DNA from: Paenibacillus sp. PCH8
Lineage (GTDB): Bacteria > Bacillota > Bacilli > Paenibacillales > Paenibacillaceae
NCBI RefSeq assembly: GCF_002968835.1
Contig: NZ_PKQK01000010.1
Coordinates: forward strand, 32,851-96,850
DNA: 64,000 nucleotides
Reading direction: 5' to 3'
The notes under the pieces are model-generated. The model did not search any database and was not told the DNA's origin. It saw nothing but the letters and a program-made list of their open reading frames with translations. Made by a program: the position numbers and the translations under genes. Positions 8,729 through 17,887 of this stretch are shown here, piece by piece (within the stretch, counting starts at the first letter, position 1; each line of letters starts with the position of its first letter).

Positions 8729-9691
8729 ATGATACTCTATGGACTTATGGCATTGGTCCTGATCGTTCTTGCTCTTCTATGGGCAGGAGGACTCTACTTT
8801 TTCAAAACGGCCATTCGGCGTACACCAAAAACGTTTTTGGTTGACAACCCGAATCTGATGCCTGAACCGGATAATGAAATGATCAGCAGTGCTTCTGATC
8901 TGAAGTGGCTTGATACTCAACGTGCCGAAAAGATAACTATTCAATCGCATGATGGATTAAATCTGCACGGTACATGGCTCCGTTCCATTACCGGATCAGA
9001 TCAGACGGTTATTCTGGCACATGGCTATTCAGGCAGAGGTAGAGAGATGGCCGGATTTGCTCGGTTTTACGCCGAAAAGCATGGATTTAACATCCTGATG
9101 CCAGATGATCGGGGCCATGGTCAGAGCGAAGGCAACATCATTGGTTTTGGCTGGTTAGATCGTAAAGATTATGTCCAGTGGACCCACTGGGTTCTTGAAA
9201 AAGTGGGCATACAGGGAGACATCATGTTACATGGAATATCCATGGGAGGGGCTACTGTACTTATGACAGGTGGTGAGACCCTACCCATTCAGGTGAAGGC
9301 AATTGTCTCTGATTGTGCGTATACATCCGTGGAAGATGAATTGACTTTCCAGTTGAAGCAGTTGTACAGACTTCCAGCATTTCCGTTTATACCTGTCACT
9401 AGCCTAATCTCCAAGTGGAAAGCAGGGTATTCATTCAGAGAAGCATCAGCGCTCAAGCAACTGGTGAAAGTCAATGTACCCGTACTGTTCATTCATGGTG
9501 AAGCAGATACGTTCGTACCCACAGAAATGGTATACAGGTTATATGAAGCTTGTCCAACAGATAAGGAGTTGTTAACCATTCCCGGTGCCGGTCATGGTAC
9601 AGCGTTTCAAGTGGATCGCACCAGATATGAGGCGGCACTGGAATCCTTTATGAAAAGAAACCTGTTATCCTCTGCCTTACATGATCTGTGA
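8729..9691 (+). CDS. Alpha/beta hydrolase with N-terminal membrane anchor (YqkD-like)
   Basis: A 320-residue alpha/beta-hydrolase. One hydrophobic helix at residues ~1-28 is followed by a serine-hydrolase fold: oxyanion HGYSGRG near 103, nucleophile elbow GISMGG near 174, a probable acid in FIHGEADTFVP and His in GAGHGTAF near 291. This matches the YqkD/BAAT-like group of membrane-anchored hydrolases in Bacilli, whose substrates are not established. It starts at ATG 8729 after GAGAGGAAGG. It lies between the kinase-like gene and a sugar-kinase gene on the same strand, with gaps of 66 and 58 bp that fit a loose operon. Confidence 0.9.
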   Translation: MILYGLMALVLIVLALLWAGGLYFFKTAIRRTPKTFLVDNPNLMPEPDNEMISSASDLKWLDTQRAEKITIQSHDGLNLHGTWLRSITGSDQTVILAHGYSGRGREMAGFARFYAEKHGFNILMPDDRGHGQSEGNIIGFGWLDRKDYVQWTHWVLEKVGIQGDIMLHGISMGGATVLMTGGETLPIQVKAIVSDCAYTSVEDELTFQLKQLYRLPAFPFIPVTSLISKWKAGYSFREASALKQLVKVNVPVLFIHGEADTFVPTEMVYRLYEACPTDKELLTIPGAGHGTAFQVDRTRYEAALESFMKRNLLSSALHDL

Positions 9692-9749
9692 TGAACAGGC
9701 ATGGTTTCATTCCAAAGGAATCTAGCCACCTGTCAGAGAGGAGTTAAGT

Positions 9750-10736
9750 ATGGACACATACGTTATTGGGATAGATGGAGGAGGAAGCTACACCCGTGTG
9801 GCTGTCGCTGATCAGCATGGAAGGCTGCTGTCATATGTGCAAAAGGGTGGCTGCAACCGATATCATGATGCCTGTGCAGAGCCAAATGTGCTTGAAGGCA
9901 TCAGGGAGGCTATAACTCAGGCTGGACTCAAGCCAGACCATATCGCCTCCATTCAGGCAGGGATGGCAGGTCTGGATCGGCCTGAGGATACCGTTTGGGC
10001 CGAAGCCTTGCTCGCTCGAACAGGGATTACAGGCAAGATCAGTGCAGTAAATGATACGCATATCGCACATACAGCGGCCTTCCATGGTGAGCCAGGTGTT
10101 GTTGCAATTGGAGGCACGGGATCTCTGATCCTTGGCAGAACGGAACAGGGAGTCTGGCTTCGCAACGATCAGTTCGGTCATTATGCACCGACAGCAGCAC
10201 GTTTTTTGGCTTATGACGCGGTGCATTCCATCCTTGCAGGACGTTATGAGCCTGAGGATCAGGAGTGGGTCCAGCAGGTGTTGACGTATTGGAATGTAAC
10301 CTCCATCCGGGAACTTGCTACGTTAGGAGTGTCTGGATTTGCTGAAAATAAACAGGCGACCAATCGTAAATTTGGTCAGATGGCACCTTTGGTGACCGAA
10401 GCAGCTGTCCGCAATATTCCTCTCGCAGTTCGTGTGTGTGACTCGGCTGCAGATACCGCCGTAGTGGGCATCCTCTTGCTTGCGTCCTGTTTTGATCAGC
10501 CAACCGTATCCTTCACCCTTACCGGAAGTTGTCTGAGTTCACCCTATATGGTGGAAGCCGTTCAGAAAGGTCTGAATGCAGCTTGTACAGCCGAAGAAAA
10601 AAGAATTCAATACATAACCAGCAATGTACCGGCAGTTGGAGGTGCGCTGTTGGATGCTTATGAACTGGCTGGAATTGCGATGCGAGACCACATATCGACT
10701 GTGCTTCAGTCGGAGCTGAATCGGCACAAGACTTGA
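9750..10736 (+). CDS. BadF/BadG/BcrA/BcrD-family ATPase, probable N-acetylglucosamine-type kinase
   Basis: A 328-residue ASKHA-fold ATPase. The N-terminal phosphate loop IGIDGGGSYTRVAV, the VNDTHIAHTAAF motif near 110 (catalytic Asp region) and AIGGTGSLILG near 130 (second phosphate loop) are typical of bacterial and human GlcNAc kinases in this family. These enzymes phosphorylate amino sugars released during peptidoglycan or chitin recycling. No amino-sugar gene is adjacent, so the substrate is inferred from the family only. The start ATG 9750 follows GAGAGGAG. A small acetyltransferase gene follows 63 bp downstream. Confidence 0.88.
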   Translation: MDTYVIGIDGGGSYTRVAVADQHGRLLSYVQKGGCNRYHDACAEPNVLEGIREAITQAGLKPDHIASIQAGMAGLDRPEDTVWAEALLARTGITGKISAVNDTHIAHTAAFHGEPGVVAIGGTGSLILGRTEQGVWLRNDQFGHYAPTAARFLAYDAVHSILAGRYEPEDQEWVQQVLTYWNVTSIRELATLGVSGFAENKQATNRKFGQMAPLVTEAAVRNIPLAVRVCDSAADTAVVGILLLASCFDQPTVSFTLTGSCLSSPYMVEAVQKGLNAACTAEEKRIQYITSNVPAVGGALLDAYELAGIAMRDHISTVLQSELNRHKT

Positions 10737-10799
10737 ACTTTGAAAGGCTAACGACTACAATACGATAACGGAAACAAGCAAGGTATAGGAGGAATCAAG

Positions 10800-11237
10800 G
10801 TGTTAATTAATTTGAAATCACGCATAGAGGAGCCGGAAGTGCAGGAGCTGTTGTCTTACTCGGTCTTTCCAGATCCGGATCATCTGAAACGTGCGTTGAA
10901 ACAATATGTAGAGCAGGACGAGCTGCATTTGGCCGGTTACGAAGCAGAAGAACAATTGATCGGTCTGATCGGCTATGAGTATACAGGTACTAGCGTGATC
11001 ACCATTCAGCATATTGCAGTTCTGCCCGAGAACCGTCTCAAAAATTATGGTCGGGGCATGATTTCACAGCTACTGGAGAAATACAACCCTGACACATTGA
11101 TGGCAGAGACGGAACTGGACGCTGTAGAGTTTTACCGGAATACGGGGTTTGTCGTATATAGTCTGGGCGAACTGTATCCAGGTGTGGAACGGTTCCGTTG
11201 TGTGCTTGAAAAAGAGGAAGATACAGACGAAGAGTAA
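10800..11237 (+). CDS. GNAT-family N-acetyltransferase
   Basis: A 145-residue GNAT-fold protein. The acetyl-CoA binding region is visible as IQHIAVLPENRLKNYGRGMI near residues 67-87 (a motif-A variant with K-N-Y-G-R-G), preceded by a beta strand LIGLIGYEYTG and followed by EFYRNTGFVVYSLGE, the usual C-terminal GNAT signature. The substrate is unknown. It starts at GTG 10800, six bases after AGGAGG. The gene ends a plus-strand group and is followed by a likely terminator. Confidence 0.88.
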   Translation: MLINLKSRIEEPEVQELLSYSVFPDPDHLKRALKQYVEQDELHLAGYEAEEQLIGLIGYEYTGTSVITIQHIAVLPENRLKNYGRGMISQLLEKYNPDTLMAETELDAVEFYRNTGFVVYSLGELYPGVERFRCVLEKEEDTDEE

Positions 11238-11286
11238 TGCGTAGGCGCTCCTACTGTCTGGCATAGAAAACAGAGTGTAATTAAAG

Positions 11287-11334
11287 CAGGATGTTGGATT
11301 TGGCAATGAGCTGAGTCGGACGTCCTGTTTTTTT
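11287..11334 (+). terminator. Probable terminator after the GNAT gene
   Basis: CAGGATGT (11288-11295) pairs with ACGTCCTG over 8 bp with one G-U, followed by seven T. The loop is long (about 25 nt), which lowers confidence. Confidence 0.6.
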
Positions 11335-11366
11335 GCCGTTTTCATCAAAATAGCAGGAAAAAAGTA

Positions 11367-11394
11367 TTGCTTTTCAACATAGTTTCATTATAGA
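11367..11394 (+). promoter_or_regulatory. Predicted promoter of the marR-MMPL operon
   Basis: TTGCTT (11367-11372) and TATAGA (11389-11394) are spaced by 16 bp, about 60 bp before the marR start and just upstream of an inverted repeat. Confidence 0.55.
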
Positions 11395-11410
11395 ATAGTT
11401 TCACAGAAGA

Positions 11411-11431
11411 ATAGTTCGTTAAGTGAACTAT
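11411..11431. promoter_or_regulatory. Inverted repeat, probable MarR operator
   Basis: ATAGTTC and GAACTAT form a perfect 7-bp inverted repeat separated by 7 bp, between the predicted -10 box and the marR ribosome binding site. Position and symmetry suit autorepression by the MarR protein encoded next. Inference only. Confidence 0.6.
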
Positions 11432-11452
11432 ATTACGAAAGGAGAATGATGA

Positions 11453-11911
11453 ATGAGCACACCGGATGCTGGAAGTTTGGTTAACCGCTATTTGGACGCT
11501 TCTTTTCTGGTAAACAAGCGGTTTGATACGCGACTACGTGAGCAAGTGGGGCAGAACATAACGACCGATCAGTTCTGCGCACTTCGTATGATTGATGAGA
11601 AACCGTCCTGTACCCCCTCTGATCTGGCGGAACTTCTATGTGTAGGTAAGAGCAGCATTACGGCCTTGGTCAACAAATTGGCTGACCGGGGGCTGGTGGA
11701 TCGTGCAGGGGATGAGCGTGACCGCCGAGTTATATATCTGACCTTGACGGATAACGGACGGCAAGTATACAGGGAGACAGAATTGGAGATTCAGAAGGTT
11801 CTAGAGCCGTATCTGGTTCATTTCAAACCGGAAGAGATTCGGAATTTCATTGAATCATTTGAGAAGCTTGCAGCTTTGCTAACGCATGAAGGAGGACGGG
11901 AGAACGAATGA
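11453..11911 (+). CDS. MarR-family regulator of the downstream transporter
   Basis: A 152-residue MarR-type winged-helix protein. The recognition helix region TPSDLAELLCVGKSSITALV is followed by the wing VDRAGDERDRRVIYLTLTDNG, near residues 48-105. Its TGA overlaps the ATG of the large MMPL transporter gene (ATGA), so the two are translationally coupled. The usual role in this arrangement is repression of the efflux operon with release by a small toxic ligand. A perfect inverted repeat between promoter and start is a plausible binding site. The ligand is unknown. Confidence 0.93.
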   Translation: MSTPDAGSLVNRYLDASFLVNKRFDTRLREQVGQNITTDQFCALRMIDEKPSCTPSDLAELLCVGKSSITALVNKLADRGLVDRAGDERDRRVIYLTLTDNGRQVYRETELEIQKVLEPYLVHFKPEEIRNFIESFEKLAALLTHEGGRENE

Positions 11912-14900
11912 GAACGATATTGAAAGCACGATGGTGGATAATGGGGCTATGGGTTGTTGTAGCTGCCGTATTAATGCTTACTGCCCCTAATATGAGTGAA
12001 TTGATTCGGGAAAAGGGACAATTTTCGGTCCCGGATGGATACTCTTCCACCCATGCAGCAGCGATGCTGGATGAAGCTGCGGCGCAAAAAGGAGAACAGC
12101 AGGGCAGCCAGATTGCTCTTGTATTTTATGATCCGGATGGTCTGGGTACCTCGGGGAAACAAGAGGCAGAGAAGGCCGTTAAGCAATTGGAGGCCGATAA
12201 GGAGAAGCTGGGCATTCTGTCCATTCTGGAACCTTTCTCTCAGCCTGAATTGTCCGAGAAGATGATCTCAGCTGATGGCAAAACGATTCTAACATCGCTT
12301 TCCATTGATCAGGGAGATCGCACGGTCAAAGAAATGCGGGAAGACCTGAATGAAGCATTGAAATCCGTCAAGGTGGAGCACTACATAACCGGTAAAGGTC
12401 TGATTGATGAGGACACCATTGAAAGTTCCCAAGAGGGGCTCAAGAAATCAGAATATATTACAGTTGTCTTTATTTTACTTATTCTGTTCCTGGTCTTCCG
12501 TTCGTTTGTAGCTCCGTTTGTACCGCTGCTGACAGTGGGGATCAGTTACATTGTATCGCAACAGATTGTTGCATTCCTCGTGGACGGAGTCGACTTCCCG
12601 ATATCCACGTTTACACAGATCTTTATGGTCGCAGTCATGTTCGGGATTGGTACGGACTACTGCATCCTGTTAATCAGCCGGTTCAAGGAAGAACTGGCTC
12701 ATCATGAGAATACGTGGGATGCTATCATTGCGACCTATCGTACTGCCGGTAAAACGGTACTCTTCTCGGCACTTGCCGTGTTGGTTGGTTTCATTGCCAT
12801 TGGCTTTGCACAGTTTATGTTGTACCGCTCTGCGGTTGCCGTCGCAGTCGGCATTGCTGTCATGATGCTCGCTCAGTTTACCATCGTACCCTTCTTCATG
12901 GCGGTGCTGGGCAAGAAGCTATTCTGGCCGTCGAAGGGATCACTTGAACATGCCGAGAGCAAGATCTATGGTGCAGCTGGTCGATTCTCGCTGAAACGTC
13001 CATGGGCTGCTCTGCTCATCGTTGCAGCGGTATGTGTACCTCTTCTGGCAACTTACGATGGTAAACTCTCATTCAACAGTCTCGATGAGATTGGTGAGAA
13101 GTATGATTCAGTGAAAGCATTTAACATAATCTCCGACAGCTTCGGTCCGGGTGAATCACTGCCAGGTCAGATCGTTATTCAGAACGATGAAGCGATGGAC
13201 AATGTGAAGTATATGGCCGTGGCTGAGAAAATCAGTCGTGAAGTAGAGAAAGTACAAGGGATCTCTGGTGTCCGCAGTATGACCCGACCTACGGGTGAGG
13301 AGATCAAAGACTTTGAAGTTACACAGCAAGTGGGAACATTATCGGATGGACTGGGTGAAGGCAAGACGGGCCTGGACAAAATCCGTGATGGTCTGAGTGA
13401 AGCCAGCAGTCAACTAAGTAAAAATGAACCACAGTTAAAAGAAGCTGCTAATGGAGCAGGGGAACTGACCAAAGGAACATCTCAGTTGCAATCGGGTATC
13501 ACGCAGCTGAGCGAAGGACTTCAGCAGATTGAAAAAGGGATTCGGGATGGTTCCGCAGGGGCGGGTGATCTGAAAGCAGGGCTTCAGCAAGCCAAAACTA
13601 GTGCAGATCAACTTGCGCAGGCGAACAATCAGTTACTTGAAGCCTATCGTCAGGCGGGCGCAGGAGTTGCTGCACTGGGCGATGGAACCCGCGAGCTGGA
13701 ACAACAGCTTAATGGGGTTTCAACGGCTTTAACCAGTCTGACCGAATCATTCACAGCACTTGAAGAACGGTATCCTGAATTGCAGCAAGACGCTGACTAC
13801 CAGCGTATCAAAGGCACGATTGGTGAAACAGGCTCAGGTACAGCACAGCTTGCCCAAGGTTTGGGACAGATTCAGACCAACCTGGGAGAAGCCGCTGCTG
13901 GAATTAATCAGGCCAATAAAGGTTTTGCCACCGCAGCTTCTGGACAGAAGGCTCTTGCCGAAGGTTTAGGTCAGATTGTGACAGGCATCAGCCAGTTGCA
14001 GACAGGTCTGAAACACGCTGCTGATGGTCAAGGTAAAGTGATTAAGGAGATACCTTCCATTCAGAACGGACTTGGCCAGCTTCAGGGTGGTCAGGAGAAG
14101 ATTCAGCAAGGCTTTTCGGATCTGAGTGGCCAGCTGACCCAACTGACGGATGGATTGAATCAAAGTGTCGATGGTATTAAGCAGGTATCCGGGGGACTGG
14201 ATTCAGCGCAGGACTATCTGACACAATTGCAAAATTCACCAGCTTCGGATTTGGCAGGTTGGTACGTTCCTGAAGAAGCATTGAGCAACAAAGACTTCAA
14301 ACAGGTATTCGATACGTATCTGTCTCAAGACCGGAAGACGATGACGATTGACGTTATTTTTGCCGAAAACCCATATGGGACAGAAGCTATTAATCGTGTT
14401 CCTGACATTGAGGCTGCTGTACACCGAGCGGTACAGGGCAGTGCGCTTGAAAAAGCAGACATCGCTGTTGGTGGGGTTACCAGTACGTTTGCAGATCTGC
14501 AGGAGATCTCGAACAATGACTATACACGTACCGTAATGCTGATGCTGGCAGGCACATTTATTATTCTGGTTGTGTTGCTTCGCTCGGTCATTATGCCACT
14601 GTATCTAATTGTTTCATTATTATTGGCTTATTTTACATCCATGGCGTTGACCGAAGCGATCTTTGTTAATATGCTTGGGTTCGCAGGCATCAGCTGGGTT
14701 ACTCCGTTCTTCGGATTTGTCATGCTGATTGCACTCGGTGTGGATTATAGCATCTTCCTGATGGACCGTTTCAATGAGAACAAAGGCATGAGCGTACAGG
14801 ATGCCATGTTATATGCGATGAAGAACATGGGGACCGTTATTTTGTCAGCAGCGGTGATTCTAAGCGGTACATTTGCTGCCATGTATCCATCCGGTGTTCT

Positions 14901-15075
14901 CTCCATGATGCAGATAGCTACTGTAGTTCTTGGAGGTTTGATCTTGTATTCCTTACTGTTCCTGCCTTTCTTCGTTCCTGTAATGGTGAAGATGTTTGGC
15001 CGGGCCAACTGGTGGCCGTTCCCGAATAAGGAACAGGCGAATACCGTTGATTCGGATCGGACTATCGGCATGTAA
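11908..15075 (+). CDS. MMPL/RND-family transporter with long heptad-rich extracellular linker
   Basis: A 1055-residue membrane transporter of the MMPL branch of the RND superfamily. The N-terminal helix is followed by an extracellular domain, then a first helix bundle (~180-375) containing FGIGTDYCILLISRFKEE; a second bundle (~870-1040) contains IALGVDYSIFLMDRF. These Asp-Tyr motifs carry the proton relay. Between them a very long region (~470-790) is built of repeating xQLxxGLxQ units, predicting an extended coiled coil like those in YhgE/EsaA-type proteins. Family members export lipids, surfactants or drugs using proton motive force. The MarR gene overlaps its start by 4 bp, which supports inducible export. 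A strong terminator follows. Confidence 0.93.
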   Translation: MRTILKARWWIMGLWVVVAAVLMLTAPNMSELIREKGQFSVPDGYSSTHAAAMLDEAAAQKGEQQGSQIALVFYDPDGLGTSGKQEAEKAVKQLEADKEKLGILSILEPFSQPELSEKMISADGKTILTSLSIDQGDRTVKEMREDLNEALKSVKVEHYITGKGLIDEDTIESSQEGLKKSEYITVVFILLILFLVFRSFVAPFVPLLTVGISYIVSQQIVAFLVDGVDFPISTFTQIFMVAVMFGIGTDYCILLISRFKEELAHHENTWDAIIATYRTAGKTVLFSALAVLVGFIAIGFAQFMLYRSAVAVAVGIAVMMLAQFTIVPFFMAVLGKKLFWPSKGSLEHAESKIYGAAGRFSLKRPWAALLIVAAVCVPLLATYDGKLSFNSLDEIGEKYDSVKAFNIISDSFGPGESLPGQIVIQNDEAMDNVKYMAVAEKISREVEKVQGISGVRSMTRPTGEEIKDFEVTQQVGTLSDGLGEGKTGLDKIRDGLSEASSQLSKNEPQLKEAANGAGELTKGTSQLQSGITQLSEGLQQIEKGIRDGSAGAGDLKAGLQQAKTSADQLAQANNQLLEAYRQAGAGVAALGDGTRELEQQLNGVSTALTSLTESFTALEERYPELQQDADYQRIKGTIGETGSGTAQLAQGLGQIQTNLGEAAAGINQANKGFATAASGQKALAEGLGQIVTGISQLQTGLKHAADGQGKVIKEIPSIQNGLGQLQGGQEKIQQGFSDLSGQLTQLTDGLNQSVDGIKQVSGGLDSAQDYLTQLQNSPASDLAGWYVPEEALSNKDFKQVFDTYLSQDRKTMTIDVIFAENPYGTEAINRVPDIEAAVHRAVQGSALEKADIAVGGVTSTFADLQEISNNDYTRTVMLMLAGTFIILVVLLRSVIMPLYLIVSLLLAYFTSMALTEAIFVNMLGFAGISWVTPFFGFVMLIALGVDYSIFLMDRFNENKGMSVQDAMLYAMKNMGTVILSAAVILSGTFAAMYPSGVLSMMQIATVVLGGLILYSLLFLPFFVPVMVKMFGRANWWPFPNKEQANTVDSDRTIGM

Positions 15076-15093
15076 TGCAATTGAATGGATTAG

Positions 15094-15125
15094 GCTCTGC
15101 TGCGTGATGCGGCAGGGCTTTTTTC
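15094..15125 (+). terminator. Terminator of the marR-MMPL operon
   Basis: GCTCTGCTGC (15094-15103) pairs with GCGGCAGGGC (15109-15118) over 10 bp with a 5-nt loop, followed by TTTTTTC. Confidence 0.88.
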
Positions 15126-15277
15126 TTCTTTTCACCTACACAGAAGAACTACGTTCATTTGCAAAAGAAAGGTGCATGCCTAAGGACACCATCCCGCGCC
15201 TTGTCTTCCCACTCATCATAAGATATAGAGCAGTTCATTATTTGTTCAGAGAAATCACAGCAGAGAGGGGCGACGGG

Positions 15278-15904
15278 ATGGTATATCGATATGTAGCTAT
15301 AGGAGATTCATTAACGGTAGGAACAGGAGCGTTGCTGGGTACTGGCTTTGTTCCTTTATATCGTCGAATGGCGGAAATGAATGTTCGAACGTTTGTATCT
15401 ATGGAAAACATGGGCGTGAATGGACTAACTTCGGGGGAAATGCTGCAGATGATCTCTTCACATCCCCGAGTGCGGCAATCGCTGCGAGAAGCGGATATCA
15501 TTACATTATCCATTGGTGGGAACGATCTGATCCGTACATTCAAAGCAAGTGGTGGCATTCCAAATGCCGGAAAAATGACACAGGTACTCGGGGAAACTCG
15601 CAGTAATGTATCCCAGATCATGAGGCACATTCGGCAGTTAAAGGGCAACAGTGAATATATGGTTCGATCCATCGGATTGTACAACCCGTATCCACAAGCG
15701 ACTGAAGCGGCGTACTGGGTACGTCAATATAATTCATTTCTGAATGGAGCCGGATCAGGTAACTATGCCTGTGCTCAGGTCTATGACAAGTTTGAAGGTC
15801 GTGAACGTGAATTGTTATTCTGGGATAGAGTACATCCCAATGCAAGAGGATACCGTGTCATTGCAGAGCAGTTGAATCGGACTGGATACCATCCGTTCAC
15901 TTGA
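15278..15904 (+). CDS. SGNH/GDSL-family hydrolase
   Basis: A 208-residue esterase/lipase of the SGNH fold. Block I is AIGDSLTVGTG (Ser near residue 11), block III is IGGNDLIRT (Gly/Asn of the oxyanion hole), and block V is WDRVHPNARG, which contributes the catalytic Asp and His. I place the start at ATG 15278, after GAGAGGGGCGACGGG and directly before the fold begins. The frame stays open upstream to 14996, but that stretch overlaps the previous gene and its terminator. No signal peptide is evident, so it is probably cytoplasmic. The substrate is unknown. Confidence 0.88.
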   Translation: MVYRYVAIGDSLTVGTGALLGTGFVPLYRRMAEMNVRTFVSMENMGVNGLTSGEMLQMISSHPRVRQSLREADIITLSIGGNDLIRTFKASGGIPNAGKMTQVLGETRSNVSQIMRHIRQLKGNSEYMVRSIGLYNPYPQATEAAYWVRQYNSFLNGAGSGNYACAQVYDKFEGRERELLFWDRVHPNARGYRVIAEQLNRTGYHPFT

Positions 15905-16020
15905 ATATAAGAGGAGTAAATCTGGCAAGCGTCACTTAGGAACAGAACTAGACCAACGGTTGAACTTCCTTTAAGATGAATGAAAGAATCGTTTATTTTA
16001 TGAGATAAAGGGGTTAATTT

Positions 16021-17082
16021 TTGGTGCAAAACATCGTGTCAGGTTCCCTCGCGCATGCAGAGCAGCAACGTATATCCGACGTATTGGCTTTATATGGTCT
16101 TGCATCAGACTGGCAAGGTGAGCGCGAAAAGGGTGGAATGAACAATTCTACCTTTGTGCTCCATGTGGACGGGCAAGGTTACGTACTACGACAATATGAA
16201 ACACATAATGATCAGAAGAAAATAGCTTTTGAGCACGAAGTGTTGCGCGCACTCCAACGTTCGAACTTTAAGCTGGAAGTACCTTCACCTGTAGAATGTT
16301 CTCTAGGTGCGGGAGGCACTTTCCTTCCTGTAAAAGATAACCTCACCGGTCACACCAAGATCGTGACTCTGTTTCATTATCGGGAAGGCGCCAATCCGGT
16401 CTGGCATAAGCCGGAGCAATTGTTCGGTCTTGGTCAGGCGGCAGGGACTTTGTCTTCTGCCATGGTCAAACTCGACATCTCGCTTGAACCTGTTTACCCG
16501 CCGTACTATCGAATTCAGGATGCGTATCCACTCTGTTCACCCGAACGATTATTACAGCTATGTACATCACCCCCAGAACCATTGGTCGCATGTGCGAATG
16601 AGTTGAAGGAACTGAGGGATGTGCTGCCAGATCTGTTTGAAGCCCTGCGGGGCATGGAACAGTTGCCGCATCAATTGGTTCATGGGGATGTGAATGCTTC
16701 GAATGTGCTGGCAGATCAGCAGGGTGAAATCTGTGCCATTTTGGATTTTGAATTTGCGACGTGGGATGTGCGGGTAATGGAACTGGCTGTTCCGATGTCT
16801 GACCTTCTGACCATGGACAAGAGTGAAGATTGGATGTGGCAGGCGCAAGAGAGTTTGATTAAGGGATTTCGAGAACAGGTCAGCCTGGAACCAGAAGAAT
16901 TGTTAGCGATACCGCAATTAATTCTGCTACGCAGTCTGGATGTGGTCATGCATTTCATCAGTCGCATGTTCGAGGGTACAGATGCGCCGGAAGTGGCTGT
17001 AAATCAGATTGTGAAGCTCAAACAGCGGATCGACTGGATGCTTCTTCATGAAGACCGACTTCGTGAGATGTTGGTGTATTAA
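16021..17082 (+). CDS. Aminoglycoside phosphotransferase-fold kinase
   Basis: A 353-residue protein of the APH/choline kinase fold. A Lys/Arg-type ATP-binding lobe (STFVLHVDGQGYVLRQYE near 42-59) precedes the catalytic loop HGDVNASNV near residue 221 and the metal-binding DFEFATWD near 241. These mark a small-molecule kinase related to YihE/homoserine-kinase-type proteins; genuine aminoglycoside resistance is not implied. The start is TTG 16021 (seven bases after AAAGGGG); GTG at 16024 is possible. It is a single gene closed by a strong bidirectional hairpin facing the minus-strand TPR gene. Confidence 0.88.
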   Translation: MVQNIVSGSLAHAEQQRISDVLALYGLASDWQGEREKGGMNNSTFVLHVDGQGYVLRQYETHNDQKKIAFEHEVLRALQRSNFKLEVPSPVECSLGAGGTFLPVKDNLTGHTKIVTLFHYREGANPVWHKPEQLFGLGQAAGTLSSAMVKLDISLEPVYPPYYRIQDAYPLCSPERLLQLCTSPPEPLVACANELKELRDVLPDLFEALRGMEQLPHQLVHGDVNASNVLADQQGEICAILDFEFATWDVRVMELAVPMSDLLTMDKSEDWMWQAQESLIKGFREQVSLEPEELLAIPQLILLRSLDVVMHFISRMFEGTDAPEVAVNQIVKLKQRIDWMLLHEDRLREMLVY

Positions 17083-17098
17083 TATCTTGGCTATAAAT

Positions 17099-17150
17099 AA
17101 AGTGCACTGTTTCTGCTCATACGAGGGCAGAGATCAGTGCACTTTTATTG
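17099..17150. terminator. Bidirectional terminator between the kinase and TPR genes
   Basis: AAAGTGCACTG and CAGTGCACTTT form a perfect 11-bp outer stem, with CTGC/GCAG pairing inside. A/T runs on both sides allow use by the convergent genes. Confidence 0.85.
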
Positions 17151-17195
17151 ATTAGAAGAGTAATATATGAAAATTACAGCGTATAGCGGGTGACA

Positions 17196-17873
17196 TTACA
17201 ATCCACGTTTGCGGAACCAACTGCGGACAGCCCAGCGGCGTTCCTGACGTTTCTTGTATTTGGGCAACGAACGATAAATGTTCAGGGATTGCTCGTAAGC
17301 CTGCTTGGCATCAGCATTGCGTCCGAGAGAACGATGAACCGATCCGAGTAGATAATAAGCTTCACTGGATGAGGAATGAATCTCCTGAAACTGTTGGACA
17401 TAATCCAGTGCTTTGTCCTGATCCGTGTCTTTGTATGTTCCGGCAAGGTTTAGGTAAGGACGTCCGTACTTGACTCTCGGATTGATATCGAGGGCATGCA
17501 AAATATGTCGTTCGCCTTCTTCGATGTTGCCCAAATGCAGTTCAGTTGTCCCCAGTGCCTCCCAATAATCAGCGGATTGTTCGTATGGACGCTCCAGTTC
17601 AAGTAATAATGCATGTGCCTCACTATAACGTTTGCGTTCAATCAGCAGGCGAGACAGCTCCAGCTTCGAAGAAACTTCATTGGGGCTCATGGCAAGTTGT
17701 TGCCGAAGCCGGGAGATGTTACGCATACGTTTGAGAGGTTTCGTGAAGCTTGGGAAAACACCAACGTAACGGCGATCCAGGAAATACAGAATAACAAGTA
17801 AAATAAGGATGGCAATGAACGGATTGCCGATAATCCGCCATAGAAGGCCAAAAATAAGAAATTTAATAAGCAC
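17196..17873 (-). CDS. Membrane-anchored TPR protein
   Basis: A 225-residue protein with a strongly hydrophobic N-terminus (residues ~1-31, probably one helix or hairpin) followed by tetratricopeptide repeats. Helical pairs such as YWEALGTTELHLGNIEEGER, YLNLAGTYKDTDQDKALDYV and YYLLGSVHRSLGRNADAKQA show the TPR spacing of Gly/Ala/Tyr. A basic tail ends the protein. TPR arrays hold protein complexes together; the partner is unknown. The start GTG 17873 lies eight bases after GGAG. The stop codon of the TetM-like gene is only 14 bp upstream, so the two form an operon. Confidence 0.88.
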   Translation of the reverse strand: MLIKFLIFGLLWRIIGNPFIAILILLVILYFLDRRYVGVFPSFTKPLKRMRNISRLRQQLAMSPNEVSSKLELSRLLIERKRYSEAHALLLELERPYEQSADYWEALGTTELHLGNIEEGERHILHALDINPRVKYGRPYLNLAGTYKDTDQDKALDYVQQFQEIHSSSSEAYYLLGSVHRSLGRNADAKQAYEQSLNIYRSLPKYKKRQERRWAVRSWFRKRGL

Positions 17874-17887
17874 AGGTTCAACTCCAA

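Noticed and set aside
14996..15277. In-frame upstream extension of the SGNH hydrolase gene from 14996
   Set aside because: It overlaps the transporter gene and its terminator, and the ATG at 15278 has a good ribosome binding site and begins just before the GDSL motif.
16021..17082. Aminoglycoside-resistance kinase
   Set aside because: The APH fold alone is shared by many metabolic kinases and no resistance-specific motif is visible.
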